Below are positions 1-8,871 of a DNA stretch of 64,000 bases, piece by piece. Every line of letters starts with the position of its first letter. The stretch's first letter is position 1. This DNA is from an uncultured Rhodocyclaceae bacterium (GTDB lineage: Bacteria; Pseudomonadota; Gammaproteobacteria; Burkholderiales; Rhodocyclaceae): contig OU015322.1 in assembly GCA_907163225.1 (NCBI GenBank), positions 1,527,001 through 1,591,000 of the forward strand, read 5' to 3'. Both the position numbers and the translations under genes were made by a program. Below the pieces are notes generated by a model. That model did not search any database and had not been told where the DNA came from. It saw only the letters and a program-made list of their open reading frames with translations.

Positions 1-861
1 GCCAAAATTGTTGCGCGTCGGCATCAGGAAAACGGGGATCGCCCCGGTCATCATGATGGCGTGCAGGATCGATTTGTGACAGTTGCGGTCGACAACGACG
101 ATGTCGCCCGGCGCCACGGTTGAGTGCCAGACGATCTTGTTCGACGTCGAGGTGCCGTTGGTGACGAAATACAGGTGGTCGGAATTGAAGATGCGTGCCG
201 CATTGCGCTCGGAGGCAGCGACCGGGCCCGTGTGATCGAGCAGCTGGCCGAGTTCCTCGACGGCATTGCAGACGTCGGCACGCAGCATGTTTTCGCCGAA
301 AAACTGGTGGAACATCTGGCCGACCGGACTCTTCAAAAAGGCGACGCCACCCGAGTGCCCCGGGCAATGCCAGGAATAGGAGCCATCCGCCGCGTAATGC
401 ACCAGCGCACGGAAGAACGGGGGCGGCAGCGATGCCAGGTAAGCCTTTGCTTCGCGCTTGACGTTGCGGGCGATGAACTCCGGCGTGTCCTCGAACATGT
501 GGATGAAGCCGTGCAACTCGCGCAGCACATCGTTCGGGATATGGCGCGAAGTACGCGTTTCGCCATGCAGGAAGATGGGGATCTCGGCATTGCGGTTGCG
601 GATTTCGCTGACGAAAGCGCGCAGCTCGGCCAGCGTCTCTTCCGGCTCGAGCGCCAGCTCCTCGTCGTCGATCGACAAGATGAACGCCGAGGCGCGGCTC
701 TGTTGCTGCGCAAACGAAGTTAGGTCACCGTAGCTGGTCACGCCCAGCACTTCCAGACCTTCCTTTTCAATAGCATCGGCCAAAGCCCGGATGCCCAGAC
801 CGGAGGTATTTTCCGAACGGAAGTCTTCGTCGATGATGATGACGGGGAAGTGGAAACGCAT
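1..861 (-). CDS. Orn/Lys/Arg decarboxylase, fold-type I PLP enzyme (partial, N-terminal 287 residues)
   Basis: The gene begins at the ATG ending at 861 and runs off the left edge, so the C-terminal part is missing. The visible 287 residues start MRFHFPVIIIDEDFRSEN and contain the N-terminal wing domain, which resembles a response-regulator fold. The linker follows, and then the start of the PLP-binding large domain with HCPGHSGGVAFLKSPVG and TNGTSTSNKIV. These are hallmarks of the biodegradative/biosynthetic lysine, arginine and ornithine decarboxylases, which make cadaverine, agmatine or putrescine and consume protons. The substrate cannot be decided because the active-site lysine and specificity region lie outside the window. 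A GC-rich hairpin at 884-901 separates it from dcd upstream. Confidence 0.9.
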   Translation of the reverse strand, partial: MRFHFPVIIIDEDFRSENTSGLGIRALADAIEKEGLEVLGVTSYGDLTSFAQQQSRASAFILSIDDEELALEPEETLAELRAFVSEIRNRNAEIPIFLHGETRTSRHIPNDVLRELHGFIHMFEDTPEFIARNVKREAKAYLASLPPPFFRALVHYAADGSYSWHCPGHSGGVAFLKSPVGQMFHQFFGENMLRADVCNAVEELGQLLDHTGPVAASERNAARIFNSDHLYFVTNGTSTSNKIVWHSTVAPGDIVVVDRNCHKSILHAIMMTGAIPVFLMPTRNNFG

Positions 862-883
862 AATTGATCCCTTGAAAAGCGGC

Positions 884-901
884 GACCCGCCGCAGCGGGT
901 C
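884..901 (-). terminator. GC-rich hairpin between dcd and the decarboxylase gene
   Basis: A perfect 7-bp stem, GACCCGC/GCGGGTC, closes a four-base loop. Read leftwards it is followed only by a short T-rich run (GCCGCTTTTC). It may be a weak terminator of dcd or a processing hairpin in a shared transcript. Confidence 0.4.
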
Positions 902-933
902 ACAGAATAAGACGAATTCGTTACCGTCTGGCG

Positions 934-1500
<567 letters not shown>

Positions 1501-1519
1501 TTTTTATCTTCCGCGCAAC

Positions 1520-1552
1520 AAAAAGCAAAGGCGGGATTTTACCCGCCTTTGC
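1520..1552 (-). terminator. Rho-independent terminator of the mrp gene
   Basis: An 11-bp perfect stem, GCAAAGGCGGG/CCCGCCTTTGC (1525-1535 and 1542-1552), is followed on the minus strand by a T run at 1524-1520. It sits between mrp and dcd, so dcd probably has its own promoter. Confidence 0.85.
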
Positions 1553-1570
1553 CTGTGGTTTTGGCAAAAA

Positions 1571-2662
1571 TTACGTATTCTGAACCACGATATTCGGGAA
1601 TTTCGAGGTCATATCCTTCGCCTTCTCGCCAATCTTGATCGCCACCCGGCGAGCAATGCCACGATATATCTCGGCCGTGCGCGAATCAGGGGCACCAACC
1701 ACGGTCGGCTTGCCGCCATCGGCCATTTCACGGATCGCCAGTTCGAGCGGCAGGCTACCAAGGAATTCGACGTTGTAGTCGGCGCACATCTTTTCGCCGC
1801 CGCCTGCACCGAAGATGTGTTCTTCATGGCCGCACTTCGAGCAGATATGGATGCTCATGTTCTCGACGATGCCGATGATCGGGATGTTGACCTTCTCGAA
1901 CATTTTCAGGCCCTTGCGCGCATCGATCAGCGCGATGTCCTGTGGCGTAGTAACGATCACGGCCCCAGTCACCGGCACCTTCTGGGCCAGCGACAACTGG
2001 ATGTCGCCGGTGCCCGGCGGCATGTCGACAATCAGGTAATCGACGTCGTGCCAGTTGGTCTGGCCGAGCATCTGGTCGAGCGCCTGGGCGACCATCGGGC
2101 CGCGCCAGACCATCGGCGTTTCGACATCGACCATGAACCCGATCGACATCGCCTGCACGCCGTAGGCTTCCAGCGGCTCCATGCTCTGGCCGTCCTTGGA
2201 CTCCGGTTGCTGACCAGCCAGGCCAAGCATTTGTGGCTGCGACGGACCATAGATGTCTGCATCCAAAATGCCGACCCGGGCGCCTTCCTGAGCCAAAGCC
2301 AGGGCCAGGTTGACCGCCGTCGTGCTCTTGCCGACGCCACCCTTGCCTGAAGCAACAGCGATGATGTTCTTGACCCCTGGCAGCAACTTGACGCCAAGCT
2401 GCACCGAGTGGGCGACGATCTTGCTGTAAACATTGGCAGAGACGTTGCCGGCCCCCGGCAGTGCGCGAACCGCCGCAATCACCTGCTTGCGGATCGGATC
2501 GATCTGGCTCTTCGCCGGGTAGGCTAGTTCGATGTCGAAAAAGACATCGTTGCCATCAACTTTTATGTTTTTCACCGCCTTGCCGGCAACGAAATCCTTG
2601 CCGGTATTGGGGTCGACCGCAGCAGATAGCGCAGCCTTGATTTGCTGTTCCGAGAGACTCAT
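1571..2662 (-). CDS. apbC: Iron-sulfur cluster carrier protein ApbC/Mrp (NBP35-type P-loop ATPase)
   Basis: This 363-residue protein has an N-terminal DUF59/MIP18-like domain (about 1-85) and a C-terminal ATPase domain of the MinD/Mrp class. The deviant Walker A GKGGVGKSTTAVNLA begins near residue 106, and the switch motif VDMPPGTGDIQLSL follows. The CxxC pair in ICSKCGHEE, the Fe-S cluster ligand of Mrp/NBP35 dimers, is present. The family binds a labile [4Fe-4S] cluster and transfers it to apoproteins in the cytosol. It is next to metG (divergent, with a response regulator between), an order often seen in proteobacteria. It is transcribed alone, ending at a strong terminator. Confidence 0.94.
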   Translation of the reverse strand: MSLSEQQIKAALSAAVDPNTGKDFVAGKAVKNIKVDGNDVFFDIELAYPAKSQIDPIRKQVIAAVRALPGAGNVSANVYSKIVAHSVQLGVKLLPGVKNIIAVASGKGGVGKSTTAVNLALALAQEGARVGILDADIYGPSQPQMLGLAGQQPESKDGQSMEPLEAYGVQAMSIGFMVDVETPMVWRGPMVAQALDQMLGQTNWHDVDYLIVDMPPGTGDIQLSLAQKVPVTGAVIVTTPQDIALIDARKGLKMFEKVNIPIIGIVENMSIHICSKCGHEEHIFGAGGGEKMCADYNVEFLGSLPLELAIREMADGGKPTVVGAPDSRTAEIYRGIARRVAIKIGEKAKDMTSKFPNIVVQNT

Positions 2663-2740
2663 GAAAACTCCGGTTTGGGGGTGGCTGCCGGATAATACCC
2701 GACAGATTTTGTACAGTATACCCCAAAGCCGGCCTTGGGA

Positions 2741-3424
2741 TCAGCCTTGCTGAACAGTGTCCAGTCGGTACCCCTGCCCATAAACGGAAGACAGCATCAG
2801 GCCGCTTTCGCCAGCGAGGCCCAGTTTTTTGCGCAGCCGGCTGGCATGCGTATCGACCGTGCGGGTATCAACGCCGGCGTCGCGCACCCAGACACTGGTG
2901 AGTAGCTCATCCCGCGACAGCACCCGCCCGACATTGCGCAGCAAGATGAGCGCCAGCTCGTATTCGCGCTGGGTCAAATCAATATCAGAACCGGCCAGCC
3001 TGATTCGCCGTCCTTCGAGATCAATCTCGATACTGCCGAGTTGCAACATTGCAGGGCGCGGCGTGCGACGGCGTAGCAACGCATGAACCCGCGCCATGAA
3101 TTCCATATAGCGAATCGGCTTCGGAATAAAGTCGTCGGCACCGAGGCGCAGAATATCCGAAGCATCCTCCTCGCCAGTGCGCGCCGTGCAGAATATGACT
3201 GGCACTTCCCATCCACACGTTTCACGAACATGCCTTAGTACTTCATCGCCGCCAATATCCGGCAATGTCCAGTCGATGACGAAGAAATCAAAACTCCGCG
3301 TTTTGAGGGCCTCGATACAGGAGTTCCCGTCAGAAAAAACCTCAACCTGATACCCCTCACTCTTGAGAAGCGCCTTGAGCACCTCGGCTTGGCTTCGACT
3401 GTCCTCAACTACCGCAAAAATCAT
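2741..3424 (-). CDS. OmpR/PhoB-family response regulator (orphan)
   Basis: This 227-residue protein has a receiver domain (1-115) and a winged-helix transcriptional domain (about 130-224). The acidic pair E7-D8, the phospho-acceptor D51 (in FFVIDWTLPDIGG) and the invariant lysine in FIPKPIRYMEF are all present. The C-terminal half has the PhoB signature LTQREYELALILLRNVGRVLSRDELL. It should be a phosphorylation-controlled DNA-binding regulator. No histidine kinase lies next to it, so its partner and targets cannot be read from context. It is divergent from metG and shares the 195-bp intergenic region with it. Confidence 0.93.
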   Translation of the reverse strand: MIFAVVEDSRSQAEVLKALLKSEGYQVEVFSDGNSCIEALKTRSFDFFVIDWTLPDIGGDEVLRHVRETCGWEVPVIFCTARTGEEDASDILRLGADDFIPKPIRYMEFMARVHALLRRRTPRPAMLQLGSIEIDLEGRRIRLAGSDIDLTQREYELALILLRNVGRVLSRDELLTSVWVRDAGVDTRTVDTHASRLRKKLGLAGESGLMLSSVYGQGYRLDTVQQG

Positions 3425-3619
3425 GATTCCTCCATATTTCGCGCGAATTCTGCCCCCTTAGCCTGCGTTCAGCAATGACCATGGAATCACTTTTACCAAC
3501 AATCACATAGGTTTACGTTCCGTAACAATCAAGGCCGACACTCGAGCGCACGGGATTTGTAAAACCCTCTCCAGCGTCCTCGCGGTAAAATCACCTTTTA
3601 CCTTTCAAGTTCCAGCCCC

Positions 3620-5710
3620 ATGTCGCGAAAAATACTCGTTACCTCTGCCCTGCCTTATGCCAATGGCGCCATCCACCTCGGTCATCTGGTCGAGTACATC
3701 CAGACCGACATCTGGGTGCGTTTCCAGAAAATGGCCGGCAACGAGTGCTGGTACGTCTGCGCCGACGACACGCATGGCACGCCGATCATGCTGCGCGCTG
3801 AAAAGGAAGGCATCACGCCGGAAGCGCTGATCGCCCGCGTCCACGGCGAGCATTCCCGCGACTTCGCCGGCTTCCATGTGGGCTTCGACAACTACTACAG
3901 CACGCATTCCGACGAAACCCGCGACTGCGCGAACGACATCTACCTCAAGCTGCGCGCCGCCGGACTGATCGAAACGCGGACCATCGAGCAGTACTACGAC
4001 CCGGTCAAGCAACTTTTCCTGCCCGATCGCTTCATCAAGGGCGAATGCCCGAAATGCGGCGCCAAGGACCAGTACGGGGACAACTGCGAATCCTGCGGCG
4101 CAGCCTACGCACCGACCGACCTCAAGGAACCGTATTCAGCCATTTCCGGTGCCAAGCCGGAACTGCGCACCTCGGAACACTATTTCTTCAAGCTCTCCGA
4201 CCCGCGCTGCGAATCCTTCCTGCGCCAGTACACCAGCCGGGAAAACGGCGTTCTGCAGAACGAAGCCGCCAACAAGATGCAGGAGTGGCTGGGCGCGCCG
4301 GGCGAAAACAAGCTGACCGACTGGGATATTTCCCGCGATGCACCCTATTTCGGTTTCGAAATCCCCGATGCGCCGGGCAAGTATTTCTACGTCTGGCTTG
4401 ACGCACCGATCGGCTACATGGGTTCGTTCAGGAACCTGTGCGGTAAGAACGGTCTCGACTTCGACGAGTATTTCAAGCCTGATTCGAAGACCGAGCTCTA
4501 CCATTTCATCGGCAAGGACATTCTTTATTTCCATGCCCTGTTCTGGCCGGCCGAGCTGGCCCACGCTGGTTTCCGCACGCCGACCAAAATCTTCGCCCAC
4601 GGCTTCCTTACGGTCGACGGCGCAAAGATGTCAAAATCTCGCGGCACCTTCATCACCGCGGAGAGCTACCTGAACACCGGCCTCAACCCCGAATGGTTGC
4701 GCTACTACTACGCCGCCAAGCTGTCGGCGACCATGGAAGACATCGACCTCAACCTTGAAGATTTTGCCGCCCGCGTCAATTCCGACCTGGTCGGAAAATA
4801 CGTGAACATCGCAAGCCGCTCGGCCGGCTTCATCACCAAGCGCTTCAATGGCCAGCTGGCCCCTGCTGCTGCCGAGCTACCAGCCATCAAGGCTATCCAG
4901 GAAGCGGCCAGCCGCGTTGCCGAGCTCTACGAAGCGCGTGAATTCGGCAAAGCCATGCGTGAAATCATGGCGCTAACCGACGCCGCCAACCAGTATGTCG
5001 ACAGCGTCAAGCCTTGGGAACTGGCCAAGCAGGAAGGCAAGGAAGTCGAACTGCACGCCGCCTGCACCAATGCGCTGAACCTGTTCCGCCTGCTGACGAT
5101 CCTGCTCAAGCCGATCCTGCCGGTGCTCGCCGGCAGGGTTGAGAATTTCCTCAACGTCGCACCGTTGACCTGGCGCGACTCGCAAAGCCTGCTCGCGGCG
5201 GGTCATGGCATCCAGGCCTACGAGCACCTGATGACCCGCGTCGATCCCAAGCTGATTGAAAAACTCGTCGATGCCAACAAGGAATCGCTGGCGCCGACGC
5301 CAGAGCAGCAATCGCCACAGCGCCATGCCGAGCATCAGCAAAACGAAGTGAAGTCGGAAAGCCCTTGGGAACCGTTCTGCAACATCGACGACTTCATGAA
5401 AGTGGATCTGCGCATTGTTCGCATCGCCAACGCTGAACACGTCGATGGTGCCGACAAACTGGTTCGCCTGACACTTGACGTCGGCAACAACGAAACGCGC
5501 AATGTCTTTGCCGGCATCAAGTCCGCCTACGACCCTGCCCAACTGATTGGACGACTGACCGTCATGGTTGCCAACCTTGCACCGCGCAAAATGAAGTTCG
5601 GCCTATCCGAAGGTATGGTGCTGGCTGCCTCCGATAGCACCGGCAATGCACCCGGAATATTCCTGATGTCGCCGGACTCCGGCGCACAACCGGGCATGCG
5701 CGTCAAATAA
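3620..5710 (+). CDS. metG: Methionyl-tRNA synthetase
   Basis: This 696-residue class I aminoacyl-tRNA synthetase charges tRNA-Met. The HIGH motif appears as HLGH near residue 20 in [10 protein letters not shown], and KMSKS near residue 337 in [11 protein letters not shown]. The zinc-binding insert has two CxxC knuckles in [17 protein letters not shown]. The last about 115 residues form a Trbp111-like tRNA-binding OB fold ([26 protein letters not shown]), so this is the long dimeric form. A Gln/His/Glu-rich linker near residues 560-585 joins the two parts. A 10-bp GC-rich hairpin lies just past the stop. Confidence 0.98.
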   Translation: MSRKILVTSALPYANGAIHLGHLVEYIQTDIWVRFQKMAGNECWYVCADDTHGTPIMLRAEKEGITPEALIARVHGEHSRDFAGFHVGFDNYYSTHSDETRDCANDIYLKLRAAGLIETRTIEQYYDPVKQLFLPDRFIKGECPKCGAKDQYGDNCESCGAAYAPTDLKEPYSAISGAKPELRTSEHYFFKLSDPRCESFLRQYTSRENGVLQNEAANKMQEWLGAPGENKLTDWDISRDAPYFGFEIPDAPGKYFYVWLDAPIGYMGSFRNLCGKNGLDFDEYFKPDSKTELYHFIGKDILYFHALFWPAELAHAGFRTPTKIFAHGFLTVDGAKMSKSRGTFITAESYLNTGLNPEWLRYYYAAKLSATMEDIDLNLEDFAARVNSDLVGKYVNIASRSAGFITKRFNGQLAPAAAELPAIKAIQEAASRVAELYEAREFGKAMREIMALTDAANQYVDSVKPWELAKQEGKEVELHAACTNALNLFRLLTILLKPILPVLAGRVENFLNVAPLTWRDSQSLLAAGHGIQAYEHLMTRVDPKLIEKLVDANKESLAPTPEQQSPQRHAEHQQNEVKSESPWEPFCNIDDFMKVDLRIVRIANAEHVDGADKLVRLTLDVGNNETRNVFAGIKSAYDPAQLIGRLTVMVANLAPRKMKFGLSEGMVLAASDSTGNAPGIFLMSPDSGAQPGMRVK

Positions 5711-5722
5711 ATACATGCATTC

Positions 5723-5751
5723 GGCAACGGCCTGAAACACTGGCCGTTGCC
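5723..5751 (+). terminator. Hairpin downstream of metG
   Basis: A perfect 10-bp stem, GGCAACGGCC/GGCCGTTGCC, starts 12 bases after the metG stop. There is no T run, so it may act as a 3'-end stabiliser or a Rho-assisted terminator. Confidence 0.5.
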
Positions 5752-5839
5752 TGCTGCAGCGCAGCAAGATTGTGACCAAAGCTCATGTATCACTTTAACT
5801 TAAGGGTCCAATCTAGCTACAGGGTTTAGGCTTTTGAAT

Positions 5840-6051
5840 CTATCCACAAAATCTGTGGATAAGTCTGTGAATGAAACCGGGAGCAAGTGGCTAAGTGACC
5901 GTTCCGCAAGGATTTTCCTTACCCTGCCCGAAACTTGAGCTTCGGCGTAACATATTGATTTTAAAGCAGTTCAATCTCTAGTCAGCAATGTATCAAATCT
6001 ATCAGGCTGCGAAATGACTCGGATGCAAAATCGCCCCAAATCTGTGCATAA
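5840..6051. promoter_or_regulatory. DnaA-box-containing intergenic stretch downstream of metG
   Basis: The 412-bp gap 5711-6122 has no gene. It holds two exact matches to the DnaA box consensus TTATNCACA on the minus strand (TGTGGATAA at 5854-5862, TGTGCATAA at 6043-6051). A one-mismatch box, CTATCCACA, lies on the plus strand at 5840-5848. The first pair is head-to-head across five bases. The surroundings are AT-richer than the flanking genes. No dnaA, dnaN or gyrB is nearby, so a chromosomal origin is not supported; DnaA titration or regulation is possible. Confidence 0.45.
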
Positions 6052-6122
6052 GTTTCATTGACTTTTGCGTTGTCAAGCACTTTCAAAGAAAATCCGGAAA
6101 CAAATTCAACTCGGCCAGCCAC

Positions 6123-6446
6123 ATGCTCAATCAATCAACTCGCCCACCCCGCCCGACATTGACCGGCCCGATATTCCTCTACGCCCTGATCGACGTGTTC
6201 GGCCTGGCCTGCGTCGGCATTGGCGCCAGCTGGTTCGCGGCAGGCAAGGGAGCGATTTTGACCGGTTTCCCGACGTCGGCCGTAGAAGCCGTGGTCTGCA
6301 CGGCCGGCGGCGCCGCGGTCATGCTCTGGGCTGTTGCCCGGATTCTGCGGGAAATCGCCAAGCAGGCGCCGCAGATGCAGGCAAAGTACGATGCCTATAT
6401 CGCCGCAAACCATCCGGACAAAATCCGGAAGGCGACGGACGACTAA
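6123..6446 (+). CDS. Small hypothetical inner-membrane protein with two TM helices
   Basis: This 107-residue protein has two hydrophobic segments (about residues 17-40 and 54-75) and a charged C-terminal tail (QMQAKYDAYIAANHPDKIRKATDD). I do not recognise a named family. The gene follows the DnaA-box region and converges on a ribbon-helix-helix regulator, with only six bases between the two stop codons. The start has no strong ribosome-binding site, but no better in-frame start is visible. The protein is probably a cytoplasmic-membrane protein of unknown role. Confidence 0.7.
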   Translation: MLNQSTRPPRPTLTGPIFLYALIDVFGLACVGIGASWFAAGKGAILTGFPTSAVEAVVCTAGGAAVMLWAVARILREIAKQAPQMQAKYDAYIAANHPDKIRKATDD

Positions 6447-6452
6447 TCCCGA

Positions 6453-6647
6453 TTACTCGTCAGCCTTGCCGCTCGGCTTCAACCACTCGGGCAGTTCGCG
6501 ACCGTCGGCATTGTCGATGATGTATTGACGCACCAGGCGGCGCACGACCTGCGACGAGGTCAGATCCTTGGCAGCGCATATTTCTTCGAATATTTTCTTC
6601 TTCTGCGGATCGATCAGGATGGTCAGACGGGCGGTACGGTTCTCCAT
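6453..6647 (-). CDS. Ribbon-helix-helix (CopG/Arc-type) putative transcriptional regulator
   Basis: This 64-residue protein begins MENRTARLTILIDPQKKKIF. That is a beta strand with alternating residues (RLTILID) followed by two helices (KKIFEEICAAKD, TSSQVVRRLVRQYIIDNA), the layout of Arc/MetJ/CopG repressors that bind DNA as dimers through the paired strands. It is divergent from the sulP transporter gene across 105 bp that contain two perfect dyads and a near-consensus promoter for sulP. It may therefore repress sulP and itself; that link is inference from position. No toxin gene is adjacent, so an antitoxin role is less likely. Confidence 0.75.
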   Translation of the reverse strand: MENRTARLTILIDPQKKKIFEEICAAKDLTSSQVVRRLVRQYIIDNADGRELPEWLKPSGKADE

Positions 6648-6661
6648 GACTCACTCTTGTT

Positions 6662-6725
6662 TGATTCGTGTTGAATCATATTAACATGTGATTAACATTG
6701 ACGATAAATCACATGCTCATATAAT
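6662..6725 (+). promoter_or_regulatory. sulP promoter with overlapping dyad operators
   Basis: The promoter is TTGACG (6698-6703), a 16-bp spacer and TATAAT (6720-6725). The -35 lies in the spacer of a perfect 9-bp inverted repeat, CATGTGATT (6685-6693) and AATCACATG (6707-6715). A second perfect dyad, TGATTC-N5-GAATCA, occupies 6662-6678. Such short dyads around a promoter suit a ribbon-helix-helix repressor, and one is encoded immediately to the left. Confidence 0.6.
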
Positions 6726-6752
6726 GCTGCGCTTACCCTCCGAGCGCGTGCC

Positions 6753-8444
6753 ATGAAAATCGCCTTCCGCCCCAAGTTGCTGGATTGCCTGCCGACCTAC
6801 AACCGCGCACAACTTGGCAAGGACATCGCGGCGGGCATCACGGTCGGCGTACTGGCCCTGCCACTGGCCATGGCTTTCGCCATCGCGTCAGGCTGTTCTC
6901 CGACGGCCGGGATCTGGACGGCCATCGTCGCCGGGCTGATCATCTCGGCGCTGGGCGGCTCGCGGGTGCAGATCGGCGGCCCGACCGGGGCCTTCATTCC
7001 CATCGTGTACGGCATCGTTGCCGTCCATGGCTTCGCCAACCTGATGGGCGCCACCATCCTGGCCGGCATCTTCCTGCTCGCCATGGGCTTGGCGCGCATG
7101 GGTCAGCTCATCCGCTTCATCCCGGTCACCGTGGTCATCGGCTTCACCAACGGCATTGCGGTGGTCATCTTCCTCGCCCAGATCAAGGATTTCTTCGGGC
7201 TGCAGATCGACAACCTGCCGGCCGAGTTCTTTCATCGTATCAAGACGCTGGCCGCCTACGCCCACACGGTCGACCTGCCGACCCTCGGCCTGGCCAGCGC
7301 CTGTTTTGCCTTTCTGCTCTCCTACAACTGGCTGTCCCAGCGCCTTTCGCTGTTGTGCCGGGCGCCGGGGCCGCTCGTCGTGCTCATCGTCGGCACGCTG
7401 GTTTCCTTCCTGTTTGATCTGCCAGTCGAAACCATCGGCAGCCGCTTCCACGGCATTCCGCAGGAATTGCCCGGTTTTGGCCTGCCCGACTTGTCGATCC
7501 ACGACTTCGGCAAATTGATCTCGCCGGCCATCACCATCGCCCTGCTCGGCGCCATCGAATCGCTGCTCTCGGCCCGCGTCGCCGACAGCCAGATCGACGA
7601 TCGCCACGACCCCAATCAGGAACTGATTGCCCAAGGTTTGGCCAACATCGCCGCCCCGCTGTTCGGTGGCTTTGCGGCGACCGGCGCCATCGCCCGGACG
7701 ACCACCAACGTAAAGACCGGTGGCCGGACGCCGATTGCCGGCATCATCCACGCCTTCGTCCTGCTCGGCATCGTGCTCATCGCCGCGCCACTCGCCTCCT
7801 ACGTCCCTCTCGCCACGCTATCGGCCATCGTCATGGTCGTTGCCATCAACATGGGCGAATGGCACCAGTTCCTCGAACTGCGCCGCTATTCGTACAACTA
7901 CCGGATCATCCTGCTCGCTACCTTTTTCGTCACCGTGCTCTTCGACCTGACCATCGCCGTCGAACTCGGCATGGTGCTGGCCAGCCTGTTCTTCATCTAC
8001 CGCATGTCGGAGCTGACCAAGATCGAACGCCTGCCGCTCACCGACGAGGCCGACGAGCCTGCCTTCCTCTATCCCGACGGCACCATGCGCGTCGCCGCCT
8101 GGCAGATGTTCGGCTCGCTGTTCTTCGGCGCGGTGAACAAACTGGAAGAATTGCTCGACCCGCGCGAGGGCCATCCCGAGGTTGTCATCCTCGACATGAC
8201 CCGCCTGATCCAGCTCGACACCACCGGGCTGGAAGGGCTGGAAAACCTGCGCGACAAGCTGTCGAAACGCGGCTGCACACTGCTCGTCTGCGGCCTCAAC
8301 TCGCAGCCAGGCTCGCTGCTCTACCGGTCAGGCTTCATCGATAATTTGGGCGATGACAATGTCAGCGCCGACCTCACCGAAGCGTTAAAACGCGCCTACA
8401 TCCTGCTCCCCAATCTGATGGGCGGCTTTGAAGAAGATTACTGA
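6753..8444 (+). CDS. SulP-family anion transporter with C-terminal STAS domain
   Basis: This 563-residue protein has the SLC26/SulP membrane domain (about residues 1-410) starting with [21 protein letters not shown] and [16 protein letters not shown] cytosolic STAS domain (about 440-550) contains [20 protein letters not shown]. The family carries sulfate, bicarbonate, chloride or dicarboxylates by proton or sodium coupling. Sequence alone does not give the substrate. The gene sits, with phnA, beside the DAB-like inorganic carbon operon, so a BicA-like bicarbonate role is a reasonable hypothesis; sulfate is the other main option. The promoter and operator lie at 6662-6725. Confidence 0.92.
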   Translation: MKIAFRPKLLDCLPTYNRAQLGKDIAAGITVGVLALPLAMAFAIASGCSPTAGIWTAIVAGLIISALGGSRVQIGGPTGAFIPIVYGIVAVHGFANLMGATILAGIFLLAMGLARMGQLIRFIPVTVVIGFTNGIAVVIFLAQIKDFFGLQIDNLPAEFFHRIKTLAAYAHTVDLPTLGLASACFAFLLSYNWLSQRLSLLCRAPGPLVVLIVGTLVSFLFDLPVETIGSRFHGIPQELPGFGLPDLSIHDFGKLISPAITIALLGAIESLLSARVADSQIDDRHDPNQELIAQGLANIAAPLFGGFAATGAIARTTTNVKTGGRTPIAGIIHAFVLLGIVLIAAPLASYVPLATLSAIVMVVAINMGEWHQFLELRRYSYNYRIILLATFFVTVLFDLTIAVELGMVLASLFFIYRMSELTKIERLPLTDEADEPAFLYPDGTMRVAAWQMFGSLFFGAVNKLEELLDPREGHPEVVILDMTRLIQLDTTGLEGLENLRDKLSKRGCTLLVCGLNSQPGSLLYRSGFIDNLGDDNVSADLTEALKRAYILLPNLMGGFEEDY

Positions 8445-8457
8445 AAAAGGAAACACC

Positions 8458-8796
8458 ATGAGCGGCTTGCCGAACTGTCCGAAATGCAAATCGGAATACA
8501 CCTACGAAGACGGCACCAACTACGTCTGCCCGGAATGCGCCCACGAATGGAGCAAGGACGCCGGCGAAAATGCCGAACAGGCGCGCGTCTGGAAGGATGC
8601 CAACGGCAACGTGTTGCAGGACGGCGACTCGGTCACCGTCATCAAGGATCTCAAGATCAAGGGCTCGTCGTCGGTCGTCAAGGTTGGCACCAAGGTCAAA
8701 AACATCCGCCTGATCGACGGCGACCACGACATCGATTGCAAGATCGACGGCATCGGCGCCATGCAACTGAAGTCGGAATTCGTCAAGAAGGCCTGA
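8458..8796 (+). CDS. phnA: PhnA-family zinc-ribbon protein
   Basis: This 112-residue protein starts at the ATG at 8458, preceded by AAGGA. A zinc ribbon with two CxxC pairs ([21 protein letters not shown]) is followed by a PhnA/KOW-like barrel ([23 protein letters not shown]). Despite the name, PhnA proteins of this family are not established phosphonate enzymes, and the cellular role is unclear. It lies 13 bp after sulP and is probably cotranscribed with it. A 6-bp hairpin (8788-8807) spans the stop codon. Confidence 0.9.
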   Translation: MSGLPNCPKCKSEYTYEDGTNYVCPECAHEWSKDAGENAEQARVWKDANGNVLQDGDSVTVIKDLKIKGSSSVVKVGTKVKNIRLIDGDHDIDCKIDGIGAMQLKSEFVKKA

Positions 8797-8808
8797 TTTT
8801 CGGCCTTG

Positions 8809-8844
8809 CTGCGGTCAACCGGACAAAACAACCAAAATTGAAAT
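8809..8844 (+). repeat. Dispersed GGTCAACCGG repeat, copy 1
   Basis: The copy reads as the family core GCGGTCAACCGGACAAAAC followed by an A-rich CCAAAATTGAAA tail. It lies between the convergent phnA and the last gene of the dab operon. Confidence 0.7.
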
Positions 8845-8871
8845 GGCCGGTTTAGCTCTCGGCCGCGCCTC

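Noticed and set aside
5711-6122. Chromosomal replication origin at the DnaA-box gap
   Set aside because: No dnaA, dnaN, gyrB or similar gene lies next to it and only three boxes are clear, so oriC is not supported.
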